Assembly: GCA_028275825.1 (NCBI GenBank)
Contig: JAPWTX010000010.1
Coordinates: 1-47,214 of the forward strand
DNA: 47,214 bases
Source: Ignisphaera sp.
Lineage (GTDB): Archaea; Thermoproteota; Thermoprotei_A; Sulfolobales; Ignisphaeraceae
Direction of reading: 5' to 3'
The position numbers were made by a program, and so were the translations under genes. Below, piece by piece: positions 23,659 to 32,688 of the stretch (the stretch's first letter is position 1; each line of letters opens with the position of its first letter). The notes below the pieces were generated by a model that was not told where the DNA came from, ran no database searches, and saw only the letters and a program-made list of their open reading frames with translations.

Positions 23659-24420
23659 TTGAGCATATCATTTACAATACAACCCAAGATAGTTATTTCC
23701 TATCCGAGTGCAAAGGACTTTACAGATGTCTTGAACGCACTTTCAGAAATTGTTGAAGAGGTTCTATTTGTAATAGACTCGAAGGGCTTAAGTGTTAAGG
23801 CTTTAGATCCCAGTAGAGTTGCTATGATGTACATAACAATACCTGCTGAAGCTTTTCAAGAGTTTAGAACTGAGCAAGAATTGAAAATGGGTCTAGCAGT
23901 AGGGAATCTATCTAAGATTTTAAAGAACTTGAAAAAAGGAGACAAGATCACTATAGGAGCTAATGAAGAGAATGTTGAGATACTTGTTGAAGGAACGTCA
24001 ATTAGAAGATACAAGTTCAGAAATATAGAAGTAGTAAGCGAGGAACTACCTGAGCTATCTCCACAATTCGATGTAGAAGCATCTGTACTCTCAACAGCTC
24101 TTAGAACAATAATTTCAGAGCTTTCATCAATAACAAGCACGATAGGGGTAACAGCTTCTAAAGATGTTTTAACCTTTATAGATTTAGACACAAAAAAGAG
24201 TAGCTATAGAATAACTACAGCTTCAGGAAACTTAATAACATTAAATGTGAAGAAAGAGAATGCCACAGCAGCTTACGACAGCGAGTACCTATCAAAAATA
24301 CTCAACATTCTGCGCCTCGGAAACATAGTTGACATAAAGTATGGCTCTGAAGCGCCTCTCTACTTATCGACAGAGTTTTCTGGTGGTAAAGCAGAGTACT
24401 ATTTAGCAGCAAAGATCTAG
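23659..24420 (+). CDS. pcn: DNA polymerase sliding clamp (PCNA)
   Basis: The 253-aa ring-forming clamp shows KDFTDVLNALSEIVEEVLFVIDSKGLSVKALDPSRVAMM at the N-terminus, an interdomain connector near 115-135, and a second domain ending with LYLSTEF and YYLAAKI. Crenarchaea usually carry several PCNA genes forming heterotrimers; only one is in this window. The start is TTG (23659-23661) with AGGTG 9 nt before it, and no in-frame ATG fits. The stop TAG overlaps the convergent stop of priL within the palindrome CTAG. Confidence 0.92.
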   Translation: MSISFTIQPKIVISYPSAKDFTDVLNALSEIVEEVLFVIDSKGLSVKALDPSRVAMMYITIPAEAFQEFRTEQELKMGLAVGNLSKILKNLKKGDKITIGANEENVEILVEGTSIRRYKFRNIEVVSEELPELSPQFDVEASVLSTALRTIISELSSITSTIGVTASKDVLTFIDLDTKKSSYRITTASGNLITLNVKKENATAAYDSEYLSKILNILRLGNIVDIKYGSEAPLYLSTEFSGGKAEYYLAAKI

Positions 24421-25568
24421 AATACCTTATTTTTAGAAGCTACTTTATAGGGGTACTGCAGAGGGTTCCTAATCCCACACTCAGCTTTACACATATTCAA
24501 GGCTTTCATGGTATCGCAATTATAGGTTAAGTACCTCTTTTTAGATCCTTTCAATCCCTGTAAATGCTCAATTTGATATCTTGTAATCCTTTCATTAAAA
24601 TCAGGACTGCGCTTAAATAAATCGATTATAAGGTTTTGAGGTATATCCAAGTTTATTAGGAAAGTTGCCAAAGCAAATCTCTGATGATGAGAAGTATTTT
24701 CACTCCTCATCAAGGACTCAACAATGCTACTTATGCAGGGCGGGAAAAGGCTTTTAGATGCATTGTAAAGTTCATCCACATTTTTCATATTTTCGAATAC
24801 CTCCTTCAAACTCCTTACAGAGGTAGTAACAGAGACAATGGAACTCTTCTTCAATTCACTAAAATGAGCTACTTTATCCACCCTCATAATCTTTTTAAAA
24901 TCCTCCAAAACCTGCATAAAATCTTTGTTACTTGTTAAAACAGTACATTGCGATGAAAGTTGATGCAACTTTGATACAAGTAAATACTTTAAATATTCTG
25001 ATAAAAGTCTAGAGACCTTAACCCTGTTATCCATGTACACATAACCTTTCAGCATTGGGAAAGAGATTATTTTCCAGCTTTCCTCAGTTAACAAAGGTTT
25101 TGCAACCTTGAGATAATCATTAATTGTAAGCCTATAGTTATAACATGTCTTCACTACTGATTGTCTTCTATTTTTTACCACAATGTACATTGTTTCTAAG
25201 AAGCACCTTTCCGAGAAGTCCAGCGGTATATCTAGCGCCTTGGCATATTCTGTTAAAAACACATCATCATAATTACTAAGATCAAGGCGCAGGGCTACAG
25301 AAATCTTGTGAACAAGTCTATTTACAATACTTGTATATTGCATAAATAGTGATAGTAGCAAGAGTAAAGCTACTACATGTCTATCATCAGCTTTTTTCAA
25401 AAACTCTGCAGAGGAATTCTCATCTAGTTCCATAACTTTTTGAGTTATGAGCACAACATCTTTACACACATTCGTAAGTAACTCAACATCACCCACAAAA
25501 AAATCTTTAATGATGTCTTCACAGGAATGTGCATTTAGAAAGATCTTTACAGCATTAGGAACTGCCAT
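24417..25568 (-). CDS. priL: DNA primase large subunit
   Basis: This is the regulatory [4Fe-4S] subunit of the archaeal/eukaryotic primase, partner of PriS. The N-terminal helical domain includes VYMDNRVKVSRLLSEYL. The C-terminal iron-sulfur domain supplies four cysteines: FPPC near residue 276, then C, C and C in YNCDTMKALNMCKAEC near 352-367, with HHQRFALATFLINL and NPLQYPYK typical of PriL. The 383-aa length is normal. Its start overlaps the preceding gene by 14 bp, so translation is probably coupled. PriS is not in the window. Confidence 0.9.
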   Translation of the reverse strand: MAVPNAVKIFLNAHSCEDIIKDFFVGDVELLTNVCKDVVLITQKVMELDENSSAEFLKKADDRHVVALLLLLSLFMQYTSIVNRLVHKISVALRLDLSNYDDVFLTEYAKALDIPLDFSERCFLETMYIVVKNRRQSVVKTCYNYRLTINDYLKVAKPLLTEESWKIISFPMLKGYVYMDNRVKVSRLLSEYLKYLLVSKLHQLSSQCTVLTSNKDFMQVLEDFKKIMRVDKVAHFSELKKSSIVSVTTSVRSLKEVFENMKNVDELYNASKSLFPPCISSIVESLMRSENTSHHQRFALATFLINLDIPQNLIIDLFKRSPDFNERITRYQIEHLQGLKGSKKRYLTYNCDTMKALNMCKAECGIRNPLQYPYKVASKNKVF

Positions 25569-26043
25569 AGTTTTTCAACTCATTTTCTATGCAACTCTTT
25601 ACAACATGCTTTTTTAATTCGTGGCAACAAACATACACAATTTTTGCAACATAGCTAATCAGTTCAGAGACCTCGCCAAAATTTTCTATGTAAACACACA
25701 AAGTGTCAGGTTTATCTTGAACCCTCTTCACCTCTATAATGAGCAATGGATTAATTGGAGGATCTGGAAGATAATCAAAAGGCTTCTCCTTACCTATATA
25801 AATCCATTTAAGTTTTGAATTAGATACTTCGAGCCTATACCAATATTTACCAAAATAGTAATAAACCTTCTTTGGACCTTTTAAACCCTTCTTTACAACT
25901 ATGTGTAAAGGCTTTAAGTAAACATTATACCTCTTAATCAAGCTATTGTAACTATAGAGTTGCTGTCTATAGTAATCAAGAAGAGCGCCTATCAGCATAT
26001 TCATACAGAAACTATTAAAACACAACCCATCCTCTGAAAGCAA
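25555..26043 (-). CDS. Uncharacterised protein translationally coupled to PriL
   Basis: The 162-aa basic protein has no recognised family. A central module (GPKKVYYYFGKYWYRLE, then KWIYIGKEKPF, about residues 56-90) has the alternating Tyr/Trp/Lys pattern of small beta-strand DNA-binding modules found in some archaeal and viral proteins. The C-terminal part has YVAKIVYVCCHELKKHVVKSC with three close cysteines. The 14-bp overlap with priL suggests a replication link. Its size recalls the third primase subunit PriX of Sulfolobus, but I see no diagnostic sequence match. Confidence 0.5.
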   Translation of the reverse strand: MLSEDGLCFNSFCMNMLIGALLDYYRQQLYSYNSLIKRYNVYLKPLHIVVKKGLKGPKKVYYYFGKYWYRLEVSNSKLKWIYIGKEKPFDYLPDPPINPLLIIEVKRVQDKPDTLCVYIENFGEVSELISYVAKIVYVCCHELKKHVVKSCIENELKNYGSS

Positions 26044-26147
26044 TAAACATCACCTTTACACAATATAATTGCTAGCCCTACATTAAACATTATTGGAATG
26101 GAAATTAATACAGTGTAGGGCACATCAAATTATGTATAGACATCAAC

Positions 26148-26219
26148 AATTTGACGACAAATTTGTGCGTTAGAGATTTTAACATTCCTGTAGATGAGGT
26201 GTAGACCTCTAGAATGTTA
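26148..26219. repeat. Two adjacent hairpins
   Basis: AATTTG-ACGA-CAAATT (26148-26163) is followed by TAACATTC (26180-26187) pairing with GAATGTTA (26212-26219), with GAGGT-GTAG-ACCTC nested inside. The pair lies in the 245-bp gap downstream of the amidohydrolase-like gene. It could be an RNA processing or terminator structure, or an operator ahead of the next operon. Confidence 0.5.
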
Positions 26220-26288
26220 GTTGAGCATAGACTAGCTGATGTGGTCATTCAGGGCAGATGGAATGCAAGAACTCTGGTTATGATATTT

Positions 26289-27443
26289 CTATTTCAATTC
26301 TTCTATAAGTGTACGCACCTTTCTAACCTTTTCCTCACCAACATTTAGGTGAAGAGAGTTGTCTATAACAATTTCGCCATCGATTAGCACTGTCTTAACA
26401 TTGTAAAATGCGTTGCTTAGTGCTTTAAAGATGCTATGCTCGGAGATAGGTATTGGACCATAAGGAGGGTCTTTAAAGCTAATTATGAGGATATCTGTTC
26501 GCATACCTTCATTAATGGAATGCATGCCAATATTATTATTTAAAGGATTGAAATGAGCCAACATGTATGCAGGAGTATATATATCACCATTTTCAAGGCT
26601 GTGAAACATTGGCAAGAGTTTTCTTGGATTAAGTAGAGAGCTATCCAAAGAGATGAATCCGCATGGTGGTTTCCAGAGAGTGTGCACAGTGTATAGACAT
26701 GGAGTAGCAGCCTCTTCCGGATCTAGCAACACAATGTTTTTAATGTTTACGAGTTCTTTATAATACCTCTTATAAACTTGTGCAGGTGTGTAGATATATA
26801 TATTCATCTTATTTACAACATCAATCCATTCACTTGAAAAACTGTTTATCCTCTTCTCATTTTCTATGAATAATCCTAGCGAGATTATACCTCTATTCAA
26901 CGCCTCGATATCCTTAACTCCTCTCGACACAGCCTTTGCAATACCCTCGAGTTCATGTGATGAGGATAGTGATGAAAATGGTAATACAACTCTAAGCCTA
27001 GTCCAAGCTCCTGAAGCTGCAGCTACTAATGAGCTTATCACCTTCTCTTCAAGATTTGTGACAAGTGAAATAACCGAAGTAACACCGTTATATGTAAGTG
27101 AAGCTAATGCAACCTCTATTAAAGCCTCAAGATCTGATCTAGATAATTTTGACAAACTGTTAACAAGTTCCTTAGAATTTCTATCAAATTGAAATAAGTA
27201 CTCCAGCATATTACCTATACCTACAGTAAAGCCAGGTAGCACGACAGCAAACTTCTCATTTATGACATATTCAGCAAACTCAAACTCTGGTGGAGGTACT
27301 CCTTCATTATATGCTACAGTAACTCCTCGATCTATGTAAATATAACCACTTTGGATAAAAGGCTTCTGCTTATTCATAGCAATTATACTAGGACCTTCAA
27401 TGAGAATCTTCATGGTCTCATTTAACCCCATATTAACAGTCAA
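26289..27443 (-). CDS. Amidohydrolase-like protein lacking the metal site
   Basis: The overall plan is that of a cytosine deaminase / imidazolonepropionase-type amidohydrolase. An N-terminal beta-sandwich with YIYIDRGVTVAYNEG comes first, then VLPGF near residue 71, and a C-terminal return to the sandwich with RTDILIISFKDPP and KTVLIDGEIVIDN. The motif that should follow PGF (HxH, as in PGLVNTHTH) reads TVGIGNML, and no later His or Asp metal ligands are apparent. The protein is therefore probably not a hydrolase. It lies about 100 bp behind phoH on the same strand. Function is unknown. Confidence 0.6.
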   Translation of the reverse strand: MTVNMGLNETMKILIEGPSIIAMNKQKPFIQSGYIYIDRGVTVAYNEGVPPPEFEFAEYVINEKFAVVLPGFTVGIGNMLEYLFQFDRNSKELVNSLSKLSRSDLEALIEVALASLTYNGVTSVISLVTNLEEKVISSLVAAASGAWTRLRVVLPFSSLSSSHELEGIAKAVSRGVKDIEALNRGIISLGLFIENEKRINSFSSEWIDVVNKMNIYIYTPAQVYKRYYKELVNIKNIVLLDPEEAATPCLYTVHTLWKPPCGFISLDSSLLNPRKLLPMFHSLENGDIYTPAYMLAHFNPLNNNIGMHSINEGMRTDILIISFKDPPYGPIPISEHSIFKALSNAFYNVKTVLIDGEIVIDNSLHLNVGEEKVRKVRTLIEELK

Positions 27444-27543
27444 AATTTAATATTATAAGTATTAAAGTTTCATGAGCTATGCTCTATATGAAGCATAAAC
27501 TTTTGGTGAAGAGTATACTCTGAGACAATGATGCATAACTGCT

Positions 27544-28704
27544 TTACTCTTGTGATTTCTTCTTTTCATGCTTTGTCCTAGGTCTTTCTATTGCTATTAT
27601 CCTCACGCCTATACCCAAGAGTTTCTTCATTACCGCATCTAGGAATCTAACATAAGCTCCTCTTTGCCCCACAGCAGCCCCTATAGCATCTTCATAGATT
27701 TTTAGTTGGAGGTTGGGGCCAGCAAAGTCTGCCTCTTCAATATGCTTCCAAATCCATGCGGTTGGATGCAACGCCTTAACGAGCTCTTTGAAATCTAGAT
27801 TTAATTCTACTGCTCTAAGCTTTTTGTTTAACTCTTTTTCAGCTGAATTTATTCTCTCACCACCCCTCCCAACAACTCTTCCCAAATGCCCTTGCTTGGT
27901 TACTACAAGTGCATCAGGAACGTGCTCAGAAGATATCTCATAGCTCTGCTTATACGTTGTTACATCAACCACAGTAACGATGTCTGCATCAGGTGCTTTT
28001 GCCTTTACAGAATCATAAACCTTCTTCTCCTCATCACTCATTACCCTAGCACGTAACTTATACTCAAATAGAAATCTTAACCCCCTCTTTGCACCTTCCC
28101 TCACAATGTCTTTGATCCCCAGGTCTACTACACGCGATTTTTCCTCACTTAACAAAACTTCTCTAATTAATGCAGCAGGATCGCTCTGGACTTCCCTTAG
28201 CGCTTGAAAAACAGGGTCTCCAGCTACAATAAGTCTACTATTTTGACCTACTCTCACAATAGCCTCTATAATTGTTTCTGGCTTTAGTAATTGAATATCA
28301 TCTATGAATACAACAGCGTTATCAAATGTTCTTCCTCTTAAGTAATGAGGATCTGCTATCACCACTTTATTGCCAAGCAGGTTCTCAACTTGGTTCCATT
28401 CAATAACCCCACCTAGAACATCTTGCATATAGTTCTTTACAGCTTCATTAAATGCTGTAGTTGCCTTAGCAATGGTTATCTCTTCGCCTGTTGTTATGTC
28501 GATCACAGGCTTTATTATGATAAACCTCTTAAAATCTCCTGTTAATACACATTGAACTCCATATGCTAAACTAAATAATGACTTACCTGTACCCGTTGGC
28601 CCGAAAAATCCTAGTACCTCATAGTTTTTATCTGTCAAAGCTTTATACATTTCTTCTTGTCCAGGTGTAAGAGGCTTTATCTTTCCCAAAACATCGCTAC
28701 TCAT
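27544..28704 (-). CDS. PhoH-like ATPase with KH domain
   Basis: The 386-aa product has a Walker A GPTGTGKS near residues 34-41, a Walker B VVFIDDIQLL near 130 and the SRLIVAGD sensor segment of the PhoH family. The C-terminal third is a KH-type RNA-binding region: VVTKQGHLGRVVGRGGERI around 265-285, and LKIYEDAIGAAVGQRGAYV as a second KH-like stretch. PhoH proteins are predicted RNA-linked helicases or ATPases. It follows taw3 by 33 bp in the gatE-taw3-phoH run. Confidence 0.82.
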   Translation of the reverse strand: MSSDVLGKIKPLTPGQEEMYKALTDKNYEVLGFFGPTGTGKSLFSLAYGVQCVLTGDFKRFIIIKPVIDITTGEEITIAKATTAFNEAVKNYMQDVLGGVIEWNQVENLLGNKVVIADPHYLRGRTFDNAVVFIDDIQLLKPETIIEAIVRVGQNSRLIVAGDPVFQALREVQSDPAALIREVLLSEEKSRVVDLGIKDIVREGAKRGLRFLFEYKLRARVMSDEEKKVYDSVKAKAPDADIVTVVDVTTYKQSYEISSEHVPDALVVTKQGHLGRVVGRGGERINSAEKELNKKLRAVELNLDFKELVKALHPTAWIWKHIEEADFAGPNLQLKIYEDAIGAAVGQRGAYVRFLDAVMKKLLGIGVRIIAIERPRTKHEKKKSQE

Positions 28705-28737
28705 ATTAACAAAACCTCATCAATGACATACCTTCTC

Positions 28738-29334
28738 TTAAATATTGGCATCTCTTAAAAATTTAAATAGCTTTTCTAACTTGGCTTTCCCTTCATAGAG
28801 CATATTATTAGCTAGATTCACTACATGTTCAAGATTTTTTACCATTATTTCATCACCATCTTTTAATAGGAATGGTACCCATATACCGCTTACTATTTCC
28901 ACAACAATACCTCCACTACCAATAGATATAATACCACTGTGCTTAAACCCAGCATTTCTTGCAATAGTTAATAACTTTATTGCTGTATTGAGGTCTAACG
29001 CATTGAAATGTATTATAGGCCCGCTTACAATAAGCCAGAGCCTGTGTAAGGCTTTTTGATTTAAGATGGGTAAAATCTCTCTTACTGAGATTGAGTCATG
29101 CTTCTTGAACAATATATCTGCCTCCTCTCTTAACCAGGGATAGGTAGCATCCACTACTGTTACCCTACCACTACAAGAACTTGTAGTAAATACATTTCTT
29201 TTAGTAAATACAAATTCTATGAGTTCTCTTACATCTCTATCAACATAGCCTATTTCAATATCTTCCAAAAATCTTTTATAAGCTTCTTCCCTCTTGCTTC
29301 TCCATAATTTCTCATTAACCTCGGGCACATACAC
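28738..29334 (-). CDS. taw3: tRNA(Phe) wyosine-pathway methyltransferase Taw3
   Basis: It methylates N4 of the wyosine precursor at position 37 of tRNA-Phe, using SAM. The 198-aa product has FTTSSCSGRVTV near residue 50, LWLIVSGPIIHFNALDL near 103 and ARNAGFKHSGIISI near 128, all diagnostic for TYW3. The N-terminal Trp-Lys region is also conserved. It lies between gatE (32-bp gap) and phoH (33-bp gap) on the same strand. Confidence 0.9.
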   Translation of the reverse strand: MYVPEVNEKLWRSKREEAYKRFLEDIEIGYVDRDVRELIEFVFTKRNVFTTSSCSGRVTVVDATYPWLREEADILFKKHDSISVREILPILNQKALHRLWLIVSGPIIHFNALDLNTAIKLLTIARNAGFKHSGIISIGSGGIVVEIVSGIWVPFLLKDGDEIMVKNLEHVVNLANNMLYEGKAKLEKLFKFLRDANI

Positions 29335-29366
29335 GTTAAATCCCTTTGAAGAGAAATAAAAGAATG

Positions 29367-31322
29367 CTACGTTTTTGCATTTCTTAAGAAAGACTCCAGC
29401 TCTTCTTTGACAATATTGGCAACAGTTTTTCCATCAGCATACCCTCTAACTTCATTCATTACCTTACCCATTATGAATTGAAAAGCTTTCTCCCTTCTCT
29501 TTTTAACTTCATCAGAAAACTCCATTATTTTAGACCTTACAAGTTCTCGCAATTTACCTATATCAACAGATCTTCGGGATTTCATCTTAGAAACAATTTC
29601 TTCGATTGATAGCTGTGGATATTTATAAACAATCTCAGTAATTGCTATCAGATCTTCCTTACCTACATCACCTAAGCTCTTCACAATAGCCGCTATCTTA
29701 TGATAACTATTATCACTAAGCAAATCCATGTCTACTCCATTCTTCTTAAGTTCACCATATAATGATGTAAATAGCGTGGCAAGGATTCTTGGATTTACTC
29801 CATATGTGCTTACTAGCTGCTCAAATAATGCCATATACTCACTGTAAACAAGTTGTTTTGCAAGTTCTGAGCTCAAGTTATATACTTTAACAAAGTAGTT
29901 TACCTTCTCCTCTACAGTTGGTGGGATAAGCTTTTTAGCTTCTTCAATAAGCTCACTGGTTATCCTTATTGGTGGGATATCTGTTTCGGGATACATTCTT
30001 GCCGCGCCTGGTTGAGGTCTCATGTATCGAGTTGTACCATCTTCATTAGCTGCTCTCGTTTCCTTTGGTATTCCAGCTATGGCCATGATGCACCTATCCT
30101 TAATTACCTCAAGGGCTCTTTTTGCTTTCTCTGGCTTATCTACGACTATTACAAATGCGTCTAAGTCGCTTACCTCAAGTATTGAGCGCAGTGCTGAAAC
30201 TACATTCTCATCGATTCCGTAGCCAGGCAACTCATCACTATGAATAATACCTTTCACACCAGCCCATTGTCTTGCATAGTCTGCAAGCTCTGTTCCAAAT
30301 CTCCTGTCAGTCTGCAGCTCTATACCCAGAACACCAGCAAATTTTGGTAGCTTTACAGCATACGCCTTACTCCCTTCTCTAATAGCATTCAAGATCAATT
30401 TACTAGAACTCTTTGACAAGATATCTGTAACTTCTACTATATGTTGTGCCTTTATCTCTTCATTTGAAGCACCTCTCTCTATGAGCAAGTCCTTTATCAT
30501 AGTTAAGCCTACAAGCCTTCTAACCTCTTCTTCTATAACTCTCGGTATTAACTCAAGTTTTTGAACACCTTTAATCTCTATCTTTGGACTCCCTTTAATG
30601 GATAGATTTAGATCCTGTCTTATAGTTCCAATGCCACGCTTAGTCCTTCCAGTGAATCTAAGCATTAAACCAATTTTTTCAGCAACTCTTCTTGCTTGTG
30701 ATGGTGTTGAGATATCTGGTGCTGTGGATATCTCAATCAATGGGATACCCAATCTATCAAGACTATATGACACAGATGTAATATCTTCACCAATCTTCCT
30801 GGCGGCATCTTCCTCCACAGCTATGCTCTGTATCCCCACATCTCCATCATAATCAGTTATATGTCCTCCTAAAGCCACGATAGCAGTTCTTTGAAATCCT
30901 GTAGTGTTAGAACCATCTATCACAATCTTTCTCATTACATGCACTTCATCAACTATGAAAGATCCTATGGCCAGGGCAATTGCAAGAGCAGTTACAAGGG
31001 CATCTTCATTAAGCAGATGTGGAGGCTCTTCATCAAGTTCAACAAGACAAGAAGCAGCAGATGGCGACAGATATTTAAATAAGCGTTTTCTCTGAAATTC
31101 AAATGAAGCAGCTGCATCCACATCTCCAAGCTCACTTCTTGTAGCACGCAAAAACCTCTCATAAGGAATTAAATGGGATAAAATGTCATCACTTACAAGA
31201 GATGGAGGGCAATTGCAAAAAAGCTTGTTTCTAGTATTTAGCTGTTGATGAATTTCTAACCCTACCTTCAACCCAACCTCACTATAATTAATGTTTTTAG
31301 GTATGGATATAACGGCTTTCAT
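29367..31322 (-). CDS. gatE: Glutamyl-tRNA(Gln) amidotransferase subunit E
   Basis: GatDE converts Glu-tRNA(Gln) to Gln-tRNA(Gln), since archaea usually lack GlnRS. GatE binds and phosphorylates the tRNA-linked Glu. The 651-aa product has VGLKVGLEIHQQLNTRNKLFCNCP at the start, SDGSNTTGFQRTAIVA-type cradle motifs (IDGSNTTGFQRT near 147), an AspRS-like GAD insertion in the middle (about 280-400) and a helical YqeY-like tail. The partner GatD is not in this window. It is the first gene of the gatE-taw3-phoH run. Confidence 0.94.
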   Translation of the reverse strand: MKAVISIPKNINYSEVGLKVGLEIHQQLNTRNKLFCNCPPSLVSDDILSHLIPYERFLRATRSELGDVDAAASFEFQRKRLFKYLSPSAASCLVELDEEPPHLLNEDALVTALAIALAIGSFIVDEVHVMRKIVIDGSNTTGFQRTAIVALGGHITDYDGDVGIQSIAVEEDAARKIGEDITSVSYSLDRLGIPLIEISTAPDISTPSQARRVAEKIGLMLRFTGRTKRGIGTIRQDLNLSIKGSPKIEIKGVQKLELIPRVIEEEVRRLVGLTMIKDLLIERGASNEEIKAQHIVEVTDILSKSSSKLILNAIREGSKAYAVKLPKFAGVLGIELQTDRRFGTELADYARQWAGVKGIIHSDELPGYGIDENVVSALRSILEVSDLDAFVIVVDKPEKAKRALEVIKDRCIMAIAGIPKETRAANEDGTTRYMRPQPGAARMYPETDIPPIRITSELIEEAKKLIPPTVEEKVNYFVKVYNLSSELAKQLVYSEYMALFEQLVSTYGVNPRILATLFTSLYGELKKNGVDMDLLSDNSYHKIAAIVKSLGDVGKEDLIAITEIVYKYPQLSIEEIVSKMKSRRSVDIGKLRELVRSKIMEFSDEVKKRREKAFQFIMGKVMNEVRGYADGKTVANIVKEELESFLRNAKT

Positions 31323-31888
31323 AACGCATCACATTAGACAATTTAATTATTGTAATTTTATACATCATATCTTACTCTAATAGCAAAAACAAATTTAATC
31401 TTAGATAACTTTCCCAGAACTTTAAATCTTAAGGAAACCAGATCAAGTACGAGTTTGTGGTTCTAGAGCTTTAAAATCTCTGTCCTTGACTTCACAGCAG
31501 CATTTTTAGAGTATTCAGAGCTCCCTGCATCTTTTCTGGTTTTTGTTGCATTCTTTGCATTTATATGCTTAAGACAATCATTCATCACCAAAACATAGTT
31601 TAAGCATCTCTCTCCATTTCTTACCTTTTAAGGTAAAGCTTTCGGTTGTAAAGCCTAATAGTAAATTCCTCTACCTAGAGGATGCCAAGAGTTATAAAGT
31701 CAAAAATAAAAATAGTTTCAATATAAACCTATACTCTAAGAAATCTAGGCTTTTCAAGTTCTGCAAATATGTGTGTAATGCTTATGGTTGCTTAATGAAT
31801 GATGTGCACTAAATGTGTTGCTATCTATTTACGGGTTTTCAGAGTATCTATCTATGAGCAGCTATATGTAGATGCTTTGTTTCTTGTC
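31323..31888. other. Intergenic region with an insertion-sequence-like end
   Basis: The 566 bp hold no supported gene. TTACCTT-TT-AAGGTAA (31621-31636) is a perfect inverted repeat followed by GCTTTCGGTTGTAAAG (31638-31653). The same arrangement (hairpin then GCTTTCAGTTATAAAG) is at 41375-41409. Hairpin plus tail fits a terminal remnant of an IS200/IS605-type element, although no TnpA or TnpB remnant could be read. Confidence 0.4.
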
Positions 31889-32611
31889 TCAAGGCTTTAC
31901 AGTAAAGTATAGTCTCTTTCTATTTTTACCCTTGTTCTCAGTTTTTATAAGTGTTATTTCACCAATTTCACTAGTGTTCTTCACATGAGGTCCTCCATCA
32001 GCTTGTATATCAACGCTAGGTATTTCAACAATTCTAAGCTTTGATACTGATGGGGGCATTCTGGAAGCGAGCTTAACTATGCCTGGTATATTCATTGCTT
32101 CATCTCGATTGAGCCAATATATCTTGACCTCAATACCTCTTCTAACTACGTTATTTGCTTCAGCAATAGCATCTTCAAATATTTTCTTATCGAAGATTTC
32201 AAGGCTGTAATCATCATAAGCATATTCTGGTGTGATGTTGCCACCAGTTATAAGAGCATTGTATTTTGTATACATTATAGCTGCTATGATATGTGATGCT
32301 GTGTGAAGTCTCATCATTCTATACCTCCTCTCCCAGTTTATTATCCCAGCAACATCATCATTTATCATCAAGTCCTTAACTTGTTCTTGGACTCTGTGCA
32401 GAACTCTATTGCTATTCTTCTCTAGTTGAACCTCTGTTACAGTGTATCTAATATTTCCTTTAATTATATAGCCAGTGTCATTTTCTAAACCACCAGTCCT
32501 TGGGTAAAATGCTGTTTTATCTAAAACTATGTATTTGTCATCAATAATGTCTGTAATCTTTGCCGTGAATTCCTTCAAATAGCTATCATATTGATATAGC
32601 AACTCTGTCAT
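31889..32611 (-). CDS. alaX: AlaX-type trans-editing protein (alanyl-tRNA deacylase)
   Basis: This free-standing relative of the AlaRS editing domain hydrolyses mischarged Ser- or Gly-tRNA(Ala). The 240-aa length matches the medium AlaX-M class with the N-terminal domain (TAFYPRTGGLENDTG near 33-47). The zinc motif HTASH (near 103) is present. The second part reads VDIQADGGPHVKNTSEIG, with Gln in place of the AlaRS Cys, as known in AlaX, and Pro where GGTHV has Thr. It is divergent from the DUF4443 gene. Confidence 0.87.
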   Translation of the reverse strand: MTELLYQYDSYLKEFTAKITDIIDDKYIVLDKTAFYPRTGGLENDTGYIIKGNIRYTVTEVQLEKNSNRVLHRVQEQVKDLMINDDVAGIINWERRYRMMRLHTASHIIAAIMYTKYNALITGGNITPEYAYDDYSLEIFDKKIFEDAIAEANNVVRRGIEVKIYWLNRDEAMNIPGIVKLASRMPPSVSKLRIVEIPSVDIQADGGPHVKNTSEIGEITLIKTENKGKNRKRLYFTVKP

Positions 32612-32688
32612 AGCATCTCACAACAAATACCATGAATTTTAAACTAGGTTGAAACTCTAGAAGTATTTATATTTATATGCTTTAAAGT

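Noticed and set aside
31441-31620. TnpB zinc-ribbon remnant
   Set aside because: A minus-strand stretch reads KCKECNK but the surrounding frame lacks the second CxxC and the D-x-N motif and is interrupted by stops.
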